Assembly: GCA_030827595.1 (NCBI GenBank)
Contig: JAURED010000005.1
Coordinates: 1 to 46,859, forward strand
Reading direction: 5' to 3'
Origin: Burkholderiales bacterium
GTDB taxonomy: Bacteria; Pseudomonadota; Gammaproteobacteria; Burkholderiales; Methylophilaceae
DNA: 46,859 nt
Positions within the stretch are counted from its first letter, which is position 1; the number at the start of each line of letters is the position of its first letter. The notes beneath the pieces were generated by a model that saw nothing but the letters and a program-made list of their open reading frames with translations, did not search any database and had not been told where the DNA came from. Shown piece after piece: positions 26,026 to 35,565 of this stretch. Made by a program: the position numbers and the translations under genes.

Positions 26026-27442
26026 TCGGCTGTTTTTCTATAATTAATTTACTAACAAAGGGTTTATGGTAAGTTTTTTCAATTTCATAACCATTGATCA
26101 CTAAATTATATAAGCTATCAAGATAAATATAGTCAATTTCATATAATTTAATTTTTTCTTTTTCTAGTTCATATCGACTTAGCAAGCCCTGACTATATTT
26201 TTTTTGAATGCTTGAGAGTAAATTTTCTTTTTCAGAAAGTAAATTTTTGGCATTTTCGAATTTTTCCTGTGCTTGGTTCAGTATCAAAACAACATTATCG
26301 GTGTCATTCACGAGCTGCAATTGAAGATCTATTATCCTTGTTGCTTCAGCTTCTCTAATTTTTTCAGCTCGTGATATCAGGGCTTTATTTTTTTCAATAT
26401 TTGGAATGAGGGAGGTTATACCCAAGGTCCAAATTTTATCTCCAAAGTCATACAAGTATGCCGGATTGAATTGAATATCAGGGTATTGTTTGGCAACCTC
26501 AAGCTTTAGACCCGCCTCTGATATTGCATAATCAGCAAGACTTTTTCTTAAATCTATTCTTATTAGTGACGCTTCTTCATTCCATTGTTGATAGAGCTGG
26601 TTTTGATGAAAATTTGCAATTTCCGTTAGCAGGCCGTCAATAATGTTATCCGCAAGAATTGGATTTTTTTCAAGAAAATTAACGCGAACTCCAGTTGCTT
26701 GGGCAATTGATTTTCGTAAATTGATTTGTTCCAATTGTAAATTTTTTAATTTATTTTCTGCTGCCTGTAAGTCAAGCTTAGCTTGTTGCAGCGAAAGTTG
26801 ATCATTAATACCATTTTCAAATCTTCTTAGACTCATGTTATAAATCGCTTGTTTTGAAATTAACTCATTTTTAATAACCTGAATTTTTTTAATTTGAAAA
26901 GCATATTGGATGGTCGCATTGACTAATTTTAAGCGTTCATTCCAAGATACAAGTCGATACTTTTCGTAAGATGATTGTGAGGTATTCAATGCAATTTCAT
27001 AACGAATCAATCTCTTGTTTGCCGTTTCAAAGGGAAATAAAAGATTCAGACCCGCAATATCTTTTGAGATATCATCGTTTGCATTATTTCCAGAACCTAC
27101 ATCAAGTCCAATTGATGATTGTGGTCGAAATTTTGCAATGACCTCATTTGACTTTGTGCTTTGGTAGTCTTTTTCAGCAATTTTAATTTGAGTATTAAAA
27201 AAATACAGAGCAGCCAAAAGAGAGTTTATGTTCCAGCCTTTATCTATTGGTTGAATATTTATATCATCAATCGATGATATAAAATCTTGAAAAGAGGGGG
27301 CATTCGGAGTTTGATCATCGATCTGTTCCTTAATCTCAGCTAAATCAATCTCTTTATCTGAATAGGGGATAAGTTGACATCCCGCCATGAAAAGGCAAAA
27401 AAATAAGATAACAAGAGGGCGTTCTAGAAGGGCAAAATTCAA
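26018..27442 (-). CDS. TolC-type outer membrane efflux lipoprotein
   Basis: The protein has a lipoprotein signal (hydrophobic LVILFFCLFMAGC, lipid-modified Cys at residue 22) and then the long alpha-helical repeats of outer membrane efflux proteins: two similar halves with repeated coiled segments, such as NGINDQLSLQQAKLDLQAAE near residue 208 and SQGLLSRYELEKEKIKLYE-like text near 415. It would form the trimeric exit duct of the tripartite pump. The start is TTG at 27442; an in-frame stop lies upstream with no ATG between. This makes two TTG starts in a three-gene operon. It lies 124 bases from tRNA-Leu on the other strand. Confidence 0.85.
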   Translation of the reverse strand: MNFALLERPLVILFFCLFMAGCQLIPYSDKEIDLAEIKEQIDDQTPNAPSFQDFISSIDDINIQPIDKGWNINSLLAALYFFNTQIKIAEKDYQSTKSNEVIAKFRPQSSIGLDVGSGNNANDDISKDIAGLNLLFPFETANKRLIRYEIALNTSQSSYEKYRLVSWNERLKLVNATIQYAFQIKKIQVIKNELISKQAIYNMSLRRFENGINDQLSLQQAKLDLQAAENKLKNLQLEQINLRKSIAQATGVRVNFLEKNPILADNIIDGLLTEIANFHQNQLYQQWNEEASLIRIDLRKSLADYAISEAGLKLEVAKQYPDIQFNPAYLYDFGDKIWTLGITSLIPNIEKNKALISRAEKIREAEATRIIDLQLQLVNDTDNVVLILNQAQEKFENAKNLLSEKENLLSSIQKKYSQGLLSRYELEKEKIKLYEIDYIYLDSLYNLVINGYEIEKTYHKPFVSKLIIEKQPNE

Positions 27443-27542
27443 TTTATGTTTATAAGTTTTAAGTTAATGATTAATACAAATTCTAACAAACTTTATCCTA
27501 TAAATTTATGGAATTTATTTATCAAATATTCGTCTGTAATGA

Positions 27543-27548
27543 TATAAT
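27543..27548 (+). promoter_or_regulatory. -10 box of tRNA-Leu promoter
   Basis: A perfect TATAAT lies 18 bases before the mature 5' end of tRNA-Leu. No good -35 box is visible at the right distance, so only the -10 is claimed. Confidence 0.5.
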
Positions 27549-27566
27549 TTGCGATTCTCTGGTTTT

Positions 27567-27651
27567 GCGAGAGTGGCGGAATTGGTAGACGCACTGGATT
27601 TAGGTTCCAGCGCCTAAAAGCGTGAGAGTTCGAGTCTCTCCTCTCGCACCA
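27567..27651 (+). tRNA. tRNA-Leu (TAG anticodon)
   Basis: Acceptor arms GCGAGAG and CTCTCGC pair fully, with discriminator A and encoded CCA. The anticodon arm CTGGA-TTTAGGT-TCCAG presents TAG, reading CTA-type leucine codons. A long variable arm and the T arm GAGAGTTCGAGTCTCTC complete a class II tRNA of 85 nt. Confidence 0.95.
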
Positions 27652-27712
27652 ACATATTAAGCGTCTTTATTTTTATATTGATCTAAACATTAGGTTTTTA
27701 AGGTACTGAACA

Positions 27713-29017
27713 ATGACACAAGCTGTAGAAAAAATTAGCGACATCGAAAGAAAAGTGAAGGGCAAAATAATTATTGCACCTCTCGAAAATGAAATTAAAC
27801 AAAAGTTTAAACAAGTCTCTAGAAATGCACGAATTCAGGGTTTTCGTCCCGGCAAGGCCCCGATGAGTATCATCGAGAAGCAGTATGGTCCTGACATACG
27901 ATCTGAAGTATATTCTCGAGCGATTGAAACTCAGTTTGGACAAATTGTTCAGGAGAATAAGCTCAATATTGTTGGGATGCCTCAAATTACCCATGACCCA
28001 CTGCCAGAAATCAAAGATGATTTTGAGTTTACAGCAACATTCGAGGTCCTTCCTGAAGTCAAGGATATTGACTTTAAAAAGATTGAAATTACACATCCTG
28101 AAGTTAAATTATCCAAAAAAGACATCGAGACAACCATTGAAACGATGCAAAAACAACGAGCCACATTTAAAAAAGTTGAACGTGCATCAAAACTTGGAGA
28201 CCGGGTTCATGTCAAGCTTGAATCTTACATTGATGGAAAAACAGCTGAATCAACTGGTTCTGAATCATTAAATTTCATTTTAGGCGACAAAAATCGTTTG
28301 GAAGTTTTTGATAAAGAATTGGTAGGTTTAAAAGCATCTGATATGAAAGATTTTGAAATTCACTATCCGAAAAATCATGATCCAGCTCAGCTAGCAGACA
28401 AAAAAGTTAAATACAGTGTACAAATTTTAGAAGTGAATGAAATGGAACTGCCAAAACTTGATGAGGCATTTGCCAAGTCTCTTGGCATCGAGAGCGGTAA
28501 TGTCGAGGAAATGAAAAAACAAATTGAAGCCTCTTTGACTGAAGAGGTCGATAAGCGTGTCAAACTTAAAGAGAAAGATCAGGTTTTTGTTGAACTTGTG
28601 AAGCATGCTAAGTTTGATCTCCCTAAATCTGTGATTGACAATGAATCCTATCGCTTAATGCAACAGATGTTAGAAAATTTGGAGCGCCAGGGTGGAAAAG
28701 TGAAAGATCTTAAGCTTGAGCCATCGATGTTTAATGAAAGAGCTGAACAAACAGCTCGCTTGAGAATAGTTTTGGCTCACTTAGTTGATAAAGAGAAGCT
28801 GCATGCCACCGAAGAGCAGGTTAAATCTAAAATTGAAGAATTTGCTCAGTCTTATGACAATCCAGCGGAGGCAGTGAAGTGGTTTTATGAAAAACAAGAG
28901 CGTTTAAATGAACCGGCGGCTCTTGCTACAGAAGATAATGTCGTTAACTTTGTGCTTAAATCCTGTAAGGTTAAACAAGAAAAAGTTTCTTTTGACGATT
29001 TAATGGGAAATAGATAA
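27713..29017 (+). CDS. tig: Trigger factor chaperone
   Basis: Trigger factor binds ribosomes at the tunnel exit and folds nascent chains; it also has prolyl isomerase activity. The ribosome-docking signature is seen as [17 protein letters not shown] near residues 43-59. The FKBP-type domain spans about 150-240 ([33 protein letters not shown]), and the helical chaperone arms follow. Length (434 residues) is typical. It opens the tig-clpP-clpX-lon cluster and has an AAGG ribosome site. No terminator separates it from clpP 7 bases later. Confidence 0.97.
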   Translation: MTQAVEKISDIERKVKGKIIIAPLENEIKQKFKQVSRNARIQGFRPGKAPMSIIEKQYGPDIRSEVYSRAIETQFGQIVQENKLNIVGMPQITHDPLPEIKDDFEFTATFEVLPEVKDIDFKKIEITHPEVKLSKKDIETTIETMQKQRATFKKVERASKLGDRVHVKLESYIDGKTAESTGSESLNFILGDKNRLEVFDKELVGLKASDMKDFEIHYPKNHDPAQLADKKVKYSVQILEVNEMELPKLDEAFAKSLGIESGNVEEMKKQIEASLTEEVDKRVKLKEKDQVFVELVKHAKFDLPKSVIDNESYRLMQQMLENLERQGGKVKDLKLEPSMFNERAEQTARLRIVLAHLVDKEKLHATEEQVKSKIEEFAQSYDNPAEAVKWFYEKQERLNEPAALATEDNVVNFVLKSCKVKQEKVSFDDLMGNR

Positions 29018-29024
29018 TTTATTT

Positions 29025-29648
29025 ATGTATATAGAAAAATCTAATACAAACAATACAACAGTAGGCTTAGGCTATATTCCGATGGTTGTTGAACAAAGCG
29101 GAAGAGGTGAGCGTGCATATGATATCTACTCTCGACTTTTAAAAGAGCGAGTTGTATTTCTTGTGGGACCGGTCGATGATATGACCGCAAATGTAGTCGT
29201 CGCACAACTTTTATTTTTAGAAGCCGAAAACCCAGATAAAGACATATCCCTCTATATAAACTCACCTGGCGGTTCCGTGACTGCAGGAATGGCTATATAT
29301 GACACCATGCAATTCATTAAACCTGATGTGAGCACACTGTGTATTGGGCAAGCCGCGAGCATGGGTGCTTTACTCTTAACCGCTGGTGCAAAAGATAAAA
29401 GGTTTTGTCTCCCAAATTCAAGGGTGATGATTCATCAACCTTTGGGTGGATTTCAAGGTCAGGCATCAGATATTGAAATTCATGCTAAAGAAATTTTATA
29501 TTTAAAAGATAAATTAAATAGAATTTTATCTACACACACAGGTCAAAAAATTGAGAATGTTGCCAAGGATACAGATCGTGACAATTTCATGAGTGCTGAT
29601 GATGCTGTTAAATATGGTCTTGTTGATCAGGTTATTAGCAAACGATAA
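29025..29648 (+). CDS. clpP: ATP-dependent Clp protease proteolytic subunit
   Basis: ClpP forms the double-heptamer chamber that degrades proteins fed by ClpX or ClpA. The catalytic triad is visible: Ser112 in [11 protein letters not shown], His137 in [11 protein letters not shown], and Asp near 186 in TDRDNFMS. The N-terminal segment [20 protein letters not shown] matches the processed loop and IGF-facing region. Length (207 residues) is normal. It begins 7 bases after tig and ends 27 bases before clpX, so the three are probably co-transcribed. The start has no obvious Shine-Dalgarno sequence. Confidence 0.97.
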   Translation: MYIEKSNTNNTTVGLGYIPMVVEQSGRGERAYDIYSRLLKERVVFLVGPVDDMTANVVVAQLLFLEAENPDKDISLYINSPGGSVTAGMAIYDTMQFIKPDVSTLCIGQAASMGALLLTAGAKDKRFCLPNSRVMIHQPLGGFQGQASDIEIHAKEILYLKDKLNRILSTHTGQKIENVAKDTDRDNFMSADDAVKYGLVDQVISKR

Positions 29649-29675
29649 ACTCTTTAAGTTACTATTTAGATACTT

Positions 29676-30932
29676 ATGAGCGATCAAGATAAAGATAAAT
29701 CTCTTTTTTGTTCCTTCTGTGGAAAAAATCAACACGAAGTTAAAAAGCTTATCGCTGGGCCGTCTGTTTTCATTTGTGACGAATGTATTGATTTATGTAC
29801 TGATATCATTAAAGAAGAAATAAAGGCATCTGATTCAAAAAAAGAAGTTGATATCGATCACATTCCAAAACCCCAAGAAATTTTTGACCAATTAAACTTG
29901 CATATCATTGGTCAGGACCAAGCCAAAAAGGCACTATCAGTTGCTGTTTACAATCACTATAAAAGATTAGGAGAAACAATCACTGATGATGTAAAAATTG
30001 CTAAAAGTAATATTTTGTTGATTGGCCCTACTGGTTCAGGCAAGACGCTTCTTGCGCAAACATTGGCTAGTTTTTTAAATGTCCCATTTGTTATTGCAGA
30101 TGCTACGACGCTGACAGAGGCTGGTTATGTAGGTGAAGATGTTGAAAATATCATGCAAAAATTACTGCAAAAATGTGATTATGATGTAACCAAAGCCCAA
30201 AAAGGAATTGTGTATATTGATGAAGTTGATAAAATTTCAAGGAAATCTGATAACCCCTCTATTACCCGTGATGTATCTGGAGAGGGAGTTCAACAGGCCT
30301 TGTTAAAGCTTATTGAGGGTACAGTAGCCTCTGTTCCCCCTCAAGGTGGAAGAAAGCATCCGAATCAAGAGTTTGTTCAAATAGATACGTCTAATATTTT
30401 ATTTATTTGTGGAGGCGCTTTTGACGGTTTAGAAAAAGTTATCCAAAGACGCTTAGAAAGTAATAGTATCGGATTTGGAGCAAGTGTTGCATCAAAAAAT
30501 GATAGTAAATCAAGTTATCAGCTACTTAAAAAAACAGAATCTGAAGATCTGGTTAAGTTTGGATTAATTCCAGAATTTATTGGAAGGCTTCCTGTGATTT
30601 CAGCTCTTGAGCCCTTAGATATTGATGCATTAAGAAAGATATTAATCGAACCAAAAAATGCGTTAACAAAACAATATAAAAAATTATTTGAAATTGAGGG
30701 TGTTGAATTAGAATTTAGGGATCAGGCGTTATCTCAGATTGCTAAAAAGGCATTGGATCGGAATACTGGGGCGAGGGGACTAAGGTCTATTTTAGAAGAA
30801 ACCCTGCAGGATATTATGTTTGATATTCCGTCTGACAAAACGATTGAGAAAGTTATCATTGATGAAAAAACCATCACTGAAAAATCCAAACCTATTCTAA
30901 TTCATTCAGATCAAAAAAAAATTAACGAATAA
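29676..30932 (+). CDS. clpX: ATP-dependent Clp protease ATP-binding subunit ClpX
   Basis: ClpX is the hexameric unfoldase of ClpXP. It has the N-terminal zinc-binding domain with Cys12, Cys15, Cys34 and Cys37, then the AAA+ core: Walker [15 protein letters not shown] near residue 114, pore loop GYVGEDVE near 149, Walker [12 protein letters not shown] near 178, the [10 protein letters not shown] loop near 226, and the sensor-2 GARGLRS motif near 365. Length (418 residues) is typical. It follows clpP in the conserved order, and a heat-shock-like promoter for lon lies in the 83 bases after it. Confidence 0.98.
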   Translation: MSDQDKDKSLFCSFCGKNQHEVKKLIAGPSVFICDECIDLCTDIIKEEIKASDSKKEVDIDHIPKPQEIFDQLNLHIIGQDQAKKALSVAVYNHYKRLGETITDDVKIAKSNILLIGPTGSGKTLLAQTLASFLNVPFVIADATTLTEAGYVGEDVENIMQKLLQKCDYDVTKAQKGIVYIDEVDKISRKSDNPSITRDVSGEGVQQALLKLIEGTVASVPPQGGRKHPNQEFVQIDTSNILFICGGAFDGLEKVIQRRLESNSIGFGASVASKNDSKSSYQLLKKTESEDLVKFGLIPEFIGRLPVISALEPLDIDALRKILIEPKNALTKQYKKLFEIEGVELEFRDQALSQIAKKALDRNTGARGLRSILEETLQDIMFDIPSDKTIEKVIIDEKTITEKSKPILIHSDQKKINE

Positions 30933-30944
30933 TCTTATATTCAC

Positions 30945-30971
30945 TTGAATTATTCTAATTAGCCTCCATAA
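30945..30971 (+). promoter_or_regulatory. Candidate sigma-32 (RpoH) heat-shock promoter of lon
   Basis: CTTGAA at 30945-30950, followed after 13 bases by CTCCATAA at 30964-30971, is close to the heat-shock consensus CTTGAA / CCCCATNT. It lies about 45 bases upstream of the lon ATG, in the clpX-lon spacer. lon is a classic RpoH target, which supports the reading. Confidence 0.55.
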
Positions 30972-31015
30972 TAAAAGTAATAATAAACAGATAATCTATA
31001 AGCTTAACCTTACAT

Positions 31016-33424
31016 ATGGCACAAGAAAAAATAAATCCAATCACACCATTACTCCCACTGAGGGATGTTGTTGTTTACCCTCAGCTTGTTATTCCTCTAT
31101 TCGTTGGTAGAGATAAATCAATAAAAGCGATTGAAAAGGCTAATAATGGGGATAAACAAATTTTATTGGTTGCTCAAAAATCAGCAAATAAAGACGACCC
31201 AGATGTCAAAGATCTGTTTGAAATTGGAACGTTAGCTACAATTCTTCAAATGCTCAAACTTCCTGATGGAACCGTGAAGGTTTTAGTAGAGGGCATAGAA
31301 AGAATTCAGTTAACAAAATTTTTTGACTCAGGTGACTTTTGGTCTGCGGAATCAAAAATCATAAAATCTAAAGAAACTAAAGATAAAAAATCGATTGCAT
31401 TGATGAGAACATTATTTTCTCAATTTGATCAGTACGTGAAACTTAATAAAAAGATACCGCCAGAGTTATTAACAACATTATCCTCAATTGAGGAACCAGG
31501 ACGCATGGCTGATTCGATTGCTGCTAATTTAAACCTTAAATTAGCAGACAAGCAAAAACTTCTCGAGTGTATAAATGTTCGAGAGCGTTTAGATATCCTT
31601 TTATCGCTTTTAGAGGGTGAGCTTGATATTCTTCAGGTTGAAAAAAGGATTAGGGGCCGAGTTAAGCGACAAATGGAAAAATCTCAGAGAGAGTATTACT
31701 TAAACGAACAAGTCAAAGCAATTCAAAAAGAGCTTGGTGAACAAGATGAGATGGCTGAATTTGAAGAACTCGAAAAGAAAATAAGTTCTGTAGGGATGTC
31801 AAAAGAGGCTCAAGAAAAGTGCACCAGTGAGTTAAGAAAGTTGAAGATGATGTCTCCCATGTCTGCTGAAGCATCTGTGGTCCGAACCTATATTGAAACG
31901 CTTTTAAATCTTCCATGGGCAAACAAAACAAAGATTAATTCAAGTTTAAAGGATGCTGAAAATACGCTTAATTTAGACCACCATGGGTTAGACAAAGTTA
32001 AGGAAAGGATCATTGAATACTTGGCTGTTCAGCAGCGTGTTGATAAAGTTAAGTCTCCAATCCTTTGCCTTGTGGGACCTCCTGGCGTAGGTAAAACATC
32101 TCTAGGGCAAAGCATAGCCAAAGCGGTCAACAGAAAATTTATACGTATGGCCTTGGGTGGGGTTCGTGATGAATCAGAAATCAGAGGACACCGAAAAACT
32201 TACATTGGCTCAATGCCAGGTAAAGTTCTACAAAACATGACCAAAGTGGGTGTAAATAATCCTTTATTCCTTTTGGATGAAGTGGATAAAATGGGTCAGG
32301 ATTTTAGAGGAGATCCGTCATCAGCCTTACTTGAGGTATTGGATCCTGAGCAGAATCATACTTTTGCAGATCATTATGCTGAGGTTGAATACGATTTATC
32401 TGATGTTATGTTTGTGGCAACAGCAAATACATTAAATATTCCTGAGCCACTGTTAGATCGAATGGAGATTATTCGATTACCTGGGTATACAGAACAAGAA
32501 AAAATTGATATTGCGATGACACATCTTGTGCCAAAGCAATTAAAGTCTCATGGATTGAAAAAAAATGAGCTCACTATTACGCAATCAGCTGTGAAAAGTA
32601 TTATCCAATTTTATACCCGAGAAGCTGGTGTGAGAAAGCTTGAACAAGAAATTGCAAAAATTTGTCGTAAATCGGTCAAGCAATTATTGACCAAAAGAAA
32701 GCTTACTAAAATTTCCGTAACAGCAAAAAATATTGATGACTATTTAGGTGTTAAAATTTTTGACATTGGTTTAGCTGCAAAGAAAAATCAAATTGGTCAG
32801 GTTACAGGATTGGCATGGACTCAAGTGGGTGGCGAGTTGCTGACTATTGAGTCAATTATTATGCCAGGTAAGGGCAAAATTAATTTAACCGGAAAACTCG
32901 GGGATGTGATGAAAGAGTCGATTCATGCTGCACTGAGCGTGGTAAGAAGTCGATCATCTAAGCTCAATATTCCGATGGATTTTTACGAAAAAAATGATTT
33001 TCATATTCACTTACCTGAGGCTGCAACTCCAAAGGATGGGCCAAGTGCCGGAATTGGCATGACCACGGCAATCATATCATCACTCACAAGCATTCCAGTT
33101 CGATCTGATGTTGCCATGACGGGTGAAATTACCCTGAGAGGAGAGGTCTTGCCCATCGGCGGCCTTAAAGAAAAGTTATTAGCAGCGCATCGCGGTGGCA
33201 TAAAGAAAGTGATTATTCCCAATTTAAATAGTAAAGATCTTATTGATATATCAAATGAAGTATTGGCAAAAGTAGAAATAATTCCCGTTAAAACAATTGA
33301 TGAAGTGTTAAAAATTGCGTTAACAAAGGATCCATCAAGTGATAAATTTTTGAAAAAAAATGCCACAAAAAAATCTCTAAATAAAGACAATTTAGTGAAA
33401 ATTGATAAATCTGTCGCACACTAA
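31016..33424 (+). CDS. lon: ATP-dependent Lon protease
   Basis: Lon degrades misfolded and regulatory proteins. The N-terminal substrate-binding domain begins with LLPLRDVVVYPQLVIPLFVG (residues 12-31). A coiled helical domain includes REYYLNEQVKAIQKELGE near 224. The AAA+ module has Walker A GPPGVGKTSLGQ near 355 and Walker B LFLLDEVDKM near 418. The C-terminal peptidase has the Ser677-Lys720 dyad in PKDGPSAGIGM and GGLKEKLLAAH. Length is 802 residues. A short basic tail (KKNATKKS) ends the protein. In many proteobacteria hupB follows lon; here two tRNA genes follow directly. Confidence 0.98.
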   Translation: MAQEKINPITPLLPLRDVVVYPQLVIPLFVGRDKSIKAIEKANNGDKQILLVAQKSANKDDPDVKDLFEIGTLATILQMLKLPDGTVKVLVEGIERIQLTKFFDSGDFWSAESKIIKSKETKDKKSIALMRTLFSQFDQYVKLNKKIPPELLTTLSSIEEPGRMADSIAANLNLKLADKQKLLECINVRERLDILLSLLEGELDILQVEKRIRGRVKRQMEKSQREYYLNEQVKAIQKELGEQDEMAEFEELEKKISSVGMSKEAQEKCTSELRKLKMMSPMSAEASVVRTYIETLLNLPWANKTKINSSLKDAENTLNLDHHGLDKVKERIIEYLAVQQRVDKVKSPILCLVGPPGVGKTSLGQSIAKAVNRKFIRMALGGVRDESEIRGHRKTYIGSMPGKVLQNMTKVGVNNPLFLLDEVDKMGQDFRGDPSSALLEVLDPEQNHTFADHYAEVEYDLSDVMFVATANTLNIPEPLLDRMEIIRLPGYTEQEKIDIAMTHLVPKQLKSHGLKKNELTITQSAVKSIIQFYTREAGVRKLEQEIAKICRKSVKQLLTKRKLTKISVTAKNIDDYLGVKIFDIGLAAKKNQIGQVTGLAWTQVGGELLTIESIIMPGKGKINLTGKLGDVMKESIHAALSVVRSRSSKLNIPMDFYEKNDFHIHLPEAATPKDGPSAGIGMTTAIISSLTSIPVRSDVAMTGEITLRGEVLPIGGLKEKLLAAHRGGIKKVIIPNLNSKDLIDISNEVLAKVEIIPVKTIDEVLKIALTKDPSSDKFLKKNATKKSLNKDNLVKIDKSVAH

Positions 33425-33454
33425 AATAAGCTAGCATTTCATAGGTACTTATTG

Positions 33455-33460
33455 TAGAAT
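33455..33460 (+). promoter_or_regulatory. -10 box upstream of tRNA-Val
   Basis: TAGAAT stands 20 bases before the mature tRNA-Val. The -35 region is not clear. It would serve both tRNA genes and perhaps ppiD, as no terminator is seen after lon or between these genes. Confidence 0.4.
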
Positions 33461-33480
33461 GGCGTCCTCGATATTATTTT

Positions 33481-33556
33481 GGGTGCTTAGCTCAGTTGGT
33501 AGAGCGTCGCCCTTACAAGGCGAATGTCGGCGGTTCGACCCCGTCAGCACCCACCA
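33481..33556 (+). tRNA. tRNA-Val (TAC anticodon)
   Basis: Acceptor arms GGGTGCT and AGCACCC pair, with discriminator A and encoded CCA. The anticodon arm TCGCC-CTTACAA-GGCGA presents TAC, reading GTA and GTG valine codons. The D arm GCTCAGTTGGTAGAGC is standard. Total 76 nt. It lies between lon and ppiD, a conserved site for this tRNA in betaproteobacteria. Confidence 0.95.
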
Positions 33557-33560
33557 GTTA

Positions 33561-33637
33561 GGAGTGGTAGTTCAGTTGGTTAGAATACCGGCCTGTCACG
33601 CCGGGGGTCGCGGGTTCGAGTCCCGTCCACTCCGCCA
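33561..33637 (+). tRNA. tRNA-Asp (GTC anticodon)
   Basis: Acceptor arms GGAGTGG and CCACTCC pair, with discriminator G and encoded CCA. The anticodon arm CCGGC-CTGTCAC-GCCGG presents GTC for aspartate. Total 77 nt. It starts 4 bases after tRNA-Val, so the two are surely processed from one transcript. Confidence 0.95.
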
Positions 33638-33677
33638 ACTTTTTAGAACTTTTTGATTCTGTAAGGTCATAAAATTC

Positions 33678-35561
33678 ATGTTAGAAACCATAAGAAATGG
33701 ACTAGAAAAAAAATGGGCTAAGGTTGTTTTAGCCATTATTGTCGTGCCCTTTGCTTTGTTTGGCATCGATTCTTATTTGAACTCAATGGGCTCTAATGTC
33801 ACTGTGGCTTCAGTGAATAACTTTGAAATCAGCGCCCAAGATTTCCAAAGATCAATGATGGTCCTTCAAGAAAGACTTGATGCTGAAGGACAAGACCGTT
33901 CTATTCTTCAATCTCCTGAATTAAAAAAAAGTGTCATAGAGTCTTTAGTTGATAGTCAGCTAATCAAAGAAGCGGTTAACAAATATAATTTTCGTATTTC
34001 GAACGATCAATTAACCACTTATCTGGTTGGCATGCCTGATTTCCAAGAAAACGGAAAGTTCTCTCAACAACGCTATGATCAAATCGTACAATATAATGGA
34101 CTCACTCCAAAGAAATTAGAGGATCAAATTCGTGGTGATATGGCTACCCAGCAAATCCAGGGTACCTTAGCAAATTTATCTTACTACCCAAAAAATAAAA
34201 TTGATGATATCGCCAAAATAGCTTATCAAAAGCGCCATGTGAAACTATATGACTTGTTACTAAAAGATTACGAAGCAGCCGTTAAGGTTTCTGATGAAGA
34301 ACTTAATACTTTTTATAATGACAATCCCTCTTCTTTTATTCGTCCCGATCAAGTTAAGATTGATTTCGTGGTCTATTCTGTCGCCAATATTGTCCCAACT
34401 ATTAACGTGACAGACGAGGATATTAAGTCGTTTTATGAGGCCAACAAGGCTAACTATGAGGGTGCCGAAGAAAGATCTGCCAGTCATATTTTATTTTTAG
34501 CTGATAAGTCTTTATCTAACGATGAACTAACAAAAGTAAAAACACAGGCTGAGAAAGTGTTAGCTGACCTTAAAAAGAACCCAAAGAAATTTTCTGAATA
34601 TGCCAAAAAATATTCACAAGATCCGGAGTCAGCAAAAAATGATGGTTCATTGGGATTTTTCAAACGTGGGGTTATGGTTAAGGAGTTTGAAGATTCTGTT
34701 TATTCCATGAAAAAGGGTGCTATTTCTGACTTAGTACAATCTGATTTTGGGTTTCATATTATTCGTCTTGACGATATTAAAGGTGATCAAGTTACTTTTG
34801 CTGATGTTAAGCCTCAGATTAAAGGTGAGCTCATATATCAAAAAGCCCTCGAGAAATACAATACGAATGCTGAAGACTTTAGCAATATGGTCTATGAAAG
34901 CAAAGATTCACTCCAGTCAGTCATAGATAAGTATAGTTTAGATGTTCAACAAAGCCAGTGGTTGTCAAAACAGGACGCAGAGAGATTCTTCAATAATCCA
35001 GTGTTCGCTGATGCAATATTTGATAAATCCATTATTGAAAATAAATTTAATACACCCGCCATCGAAGTTTCACCAAATAATTTAGTCTCTGCGCGTGTCG
35101 TTGACTTTAGAAAATCGGAGACCAGACCTTTTGAAGAAGTTAAGTCAGAAATTAAAGATTACTTAAAAAAACGTAACGCTCAAGAAAATTTAATTAATGA
35201 TGGAAATAAGCTAGTTTCAGACCTTCAGGATGCTTCTGCAAATGAACCAAAGTGGTTTGATGATTTGACGATAGATCGTTCAGATAAAAAAGGGCTTTCT
35301 GACGTTATTGCCGAGGAAATTTTTAAGTTAAACTCATCAAATCTCCCTGTCTATTCAGGTATCTTTGATCCTAAAGGAGAGTTTATTGTGATTAAGCTTG
35401 ATAAGGTAAGCAGTGAGGATATTGGAGCTGAAGACATTGAATTTTTTAATGAAGAGTTTTTATCAGCTATCGATAAGGAAATCGAAAGAGCTTACATCGA
35501 AGATTTGAGAGCTGATTCAAAAATAAAAATCAACTCCAAATTTCTTCAATTTAATGACTAG
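33678..35561 (+). CDS. ppiD: Periplasmic folding chaperone PpiD (SurA N-domain, parvulin)
   Basis: PpiD is anchored in the inner membrane and helps newly secreted proteins fold at the Sec exit. The N-terminal KKWAKVVLAIIVVPFALFGID (residues 11-31) is the typical single membrane anchor with basic cytoplasmic start. A SurA-like helical region follows (QDFQRSMMVLQERLDAE). One parvulin domain lies at about 265-360 with SASHILFLADK, DGSLGFFKRGVMV and SDFGFHIIRLDD. Length is 627 residues, normal for the family. It closes the clpXP-lon cluster and ends 4 bases before the convergent fabI. Confidence 0.93.
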   Translation: MLETIRNGLEKKWAKVVLAIIVVPFALFGIDSYLNSMGSNVTVASVNNFEISAQDFQRSMMVLQERLDAEGQDRSILQSPELKKSVIESLVDSQLIKEAVNKYNFRISNDQLTTYLVGMPDFQENGKFSQQRYDQIVQYNGLTPKKLEDQIRGDMATQQIQGTLANLSYYPKNKIDDIAKIAYQKRHVKLYDLLLKDYEAAVKVSDEELNTFYNDNPSSFIRPDQVKIDFVVYSVANIVPTINVTDEDIKSFYEANKANYEGAEERSASHILFLADKSLSNDELTKVKTQAEKVLADLKKNPKKFSEYAKKYSQDPESAKNDGSLGFFKRGVMVKEFEDSVYSMKKGAISDLVQSDFGFHIIRLDDIKGDQVTFADVKPQIKGELIYQKALEKYNTNAEDFSNMVYESKDSLQSVIDKYSLDVQQSQWLSKQDAERFFNNPVFADAIFDKSIIENKFNTPAIEVSPNNLVSARVVDFRKSETRPFEEVKSEIKDYLKKRNAQENLINDGNKLVSDLQDASANEPKWFDDLTIDRSDKKGLSDVIAEEIFKLNSSNLPVYSGIFDPKGEFIVIKLDKVSSEDIGAEDIEFFNEEFLSAIDKEIERAYIEDLRADSKIKINSKFLQFND

Positions 35562-35565
35562 ATAG

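Noticed and set aside
33459-33656. 65-codon open frame over the tRNA-Val/tRNA-Asp region
   Set aside because: It is formed entirely by the two tRNA genes and their spacers; no protein features.
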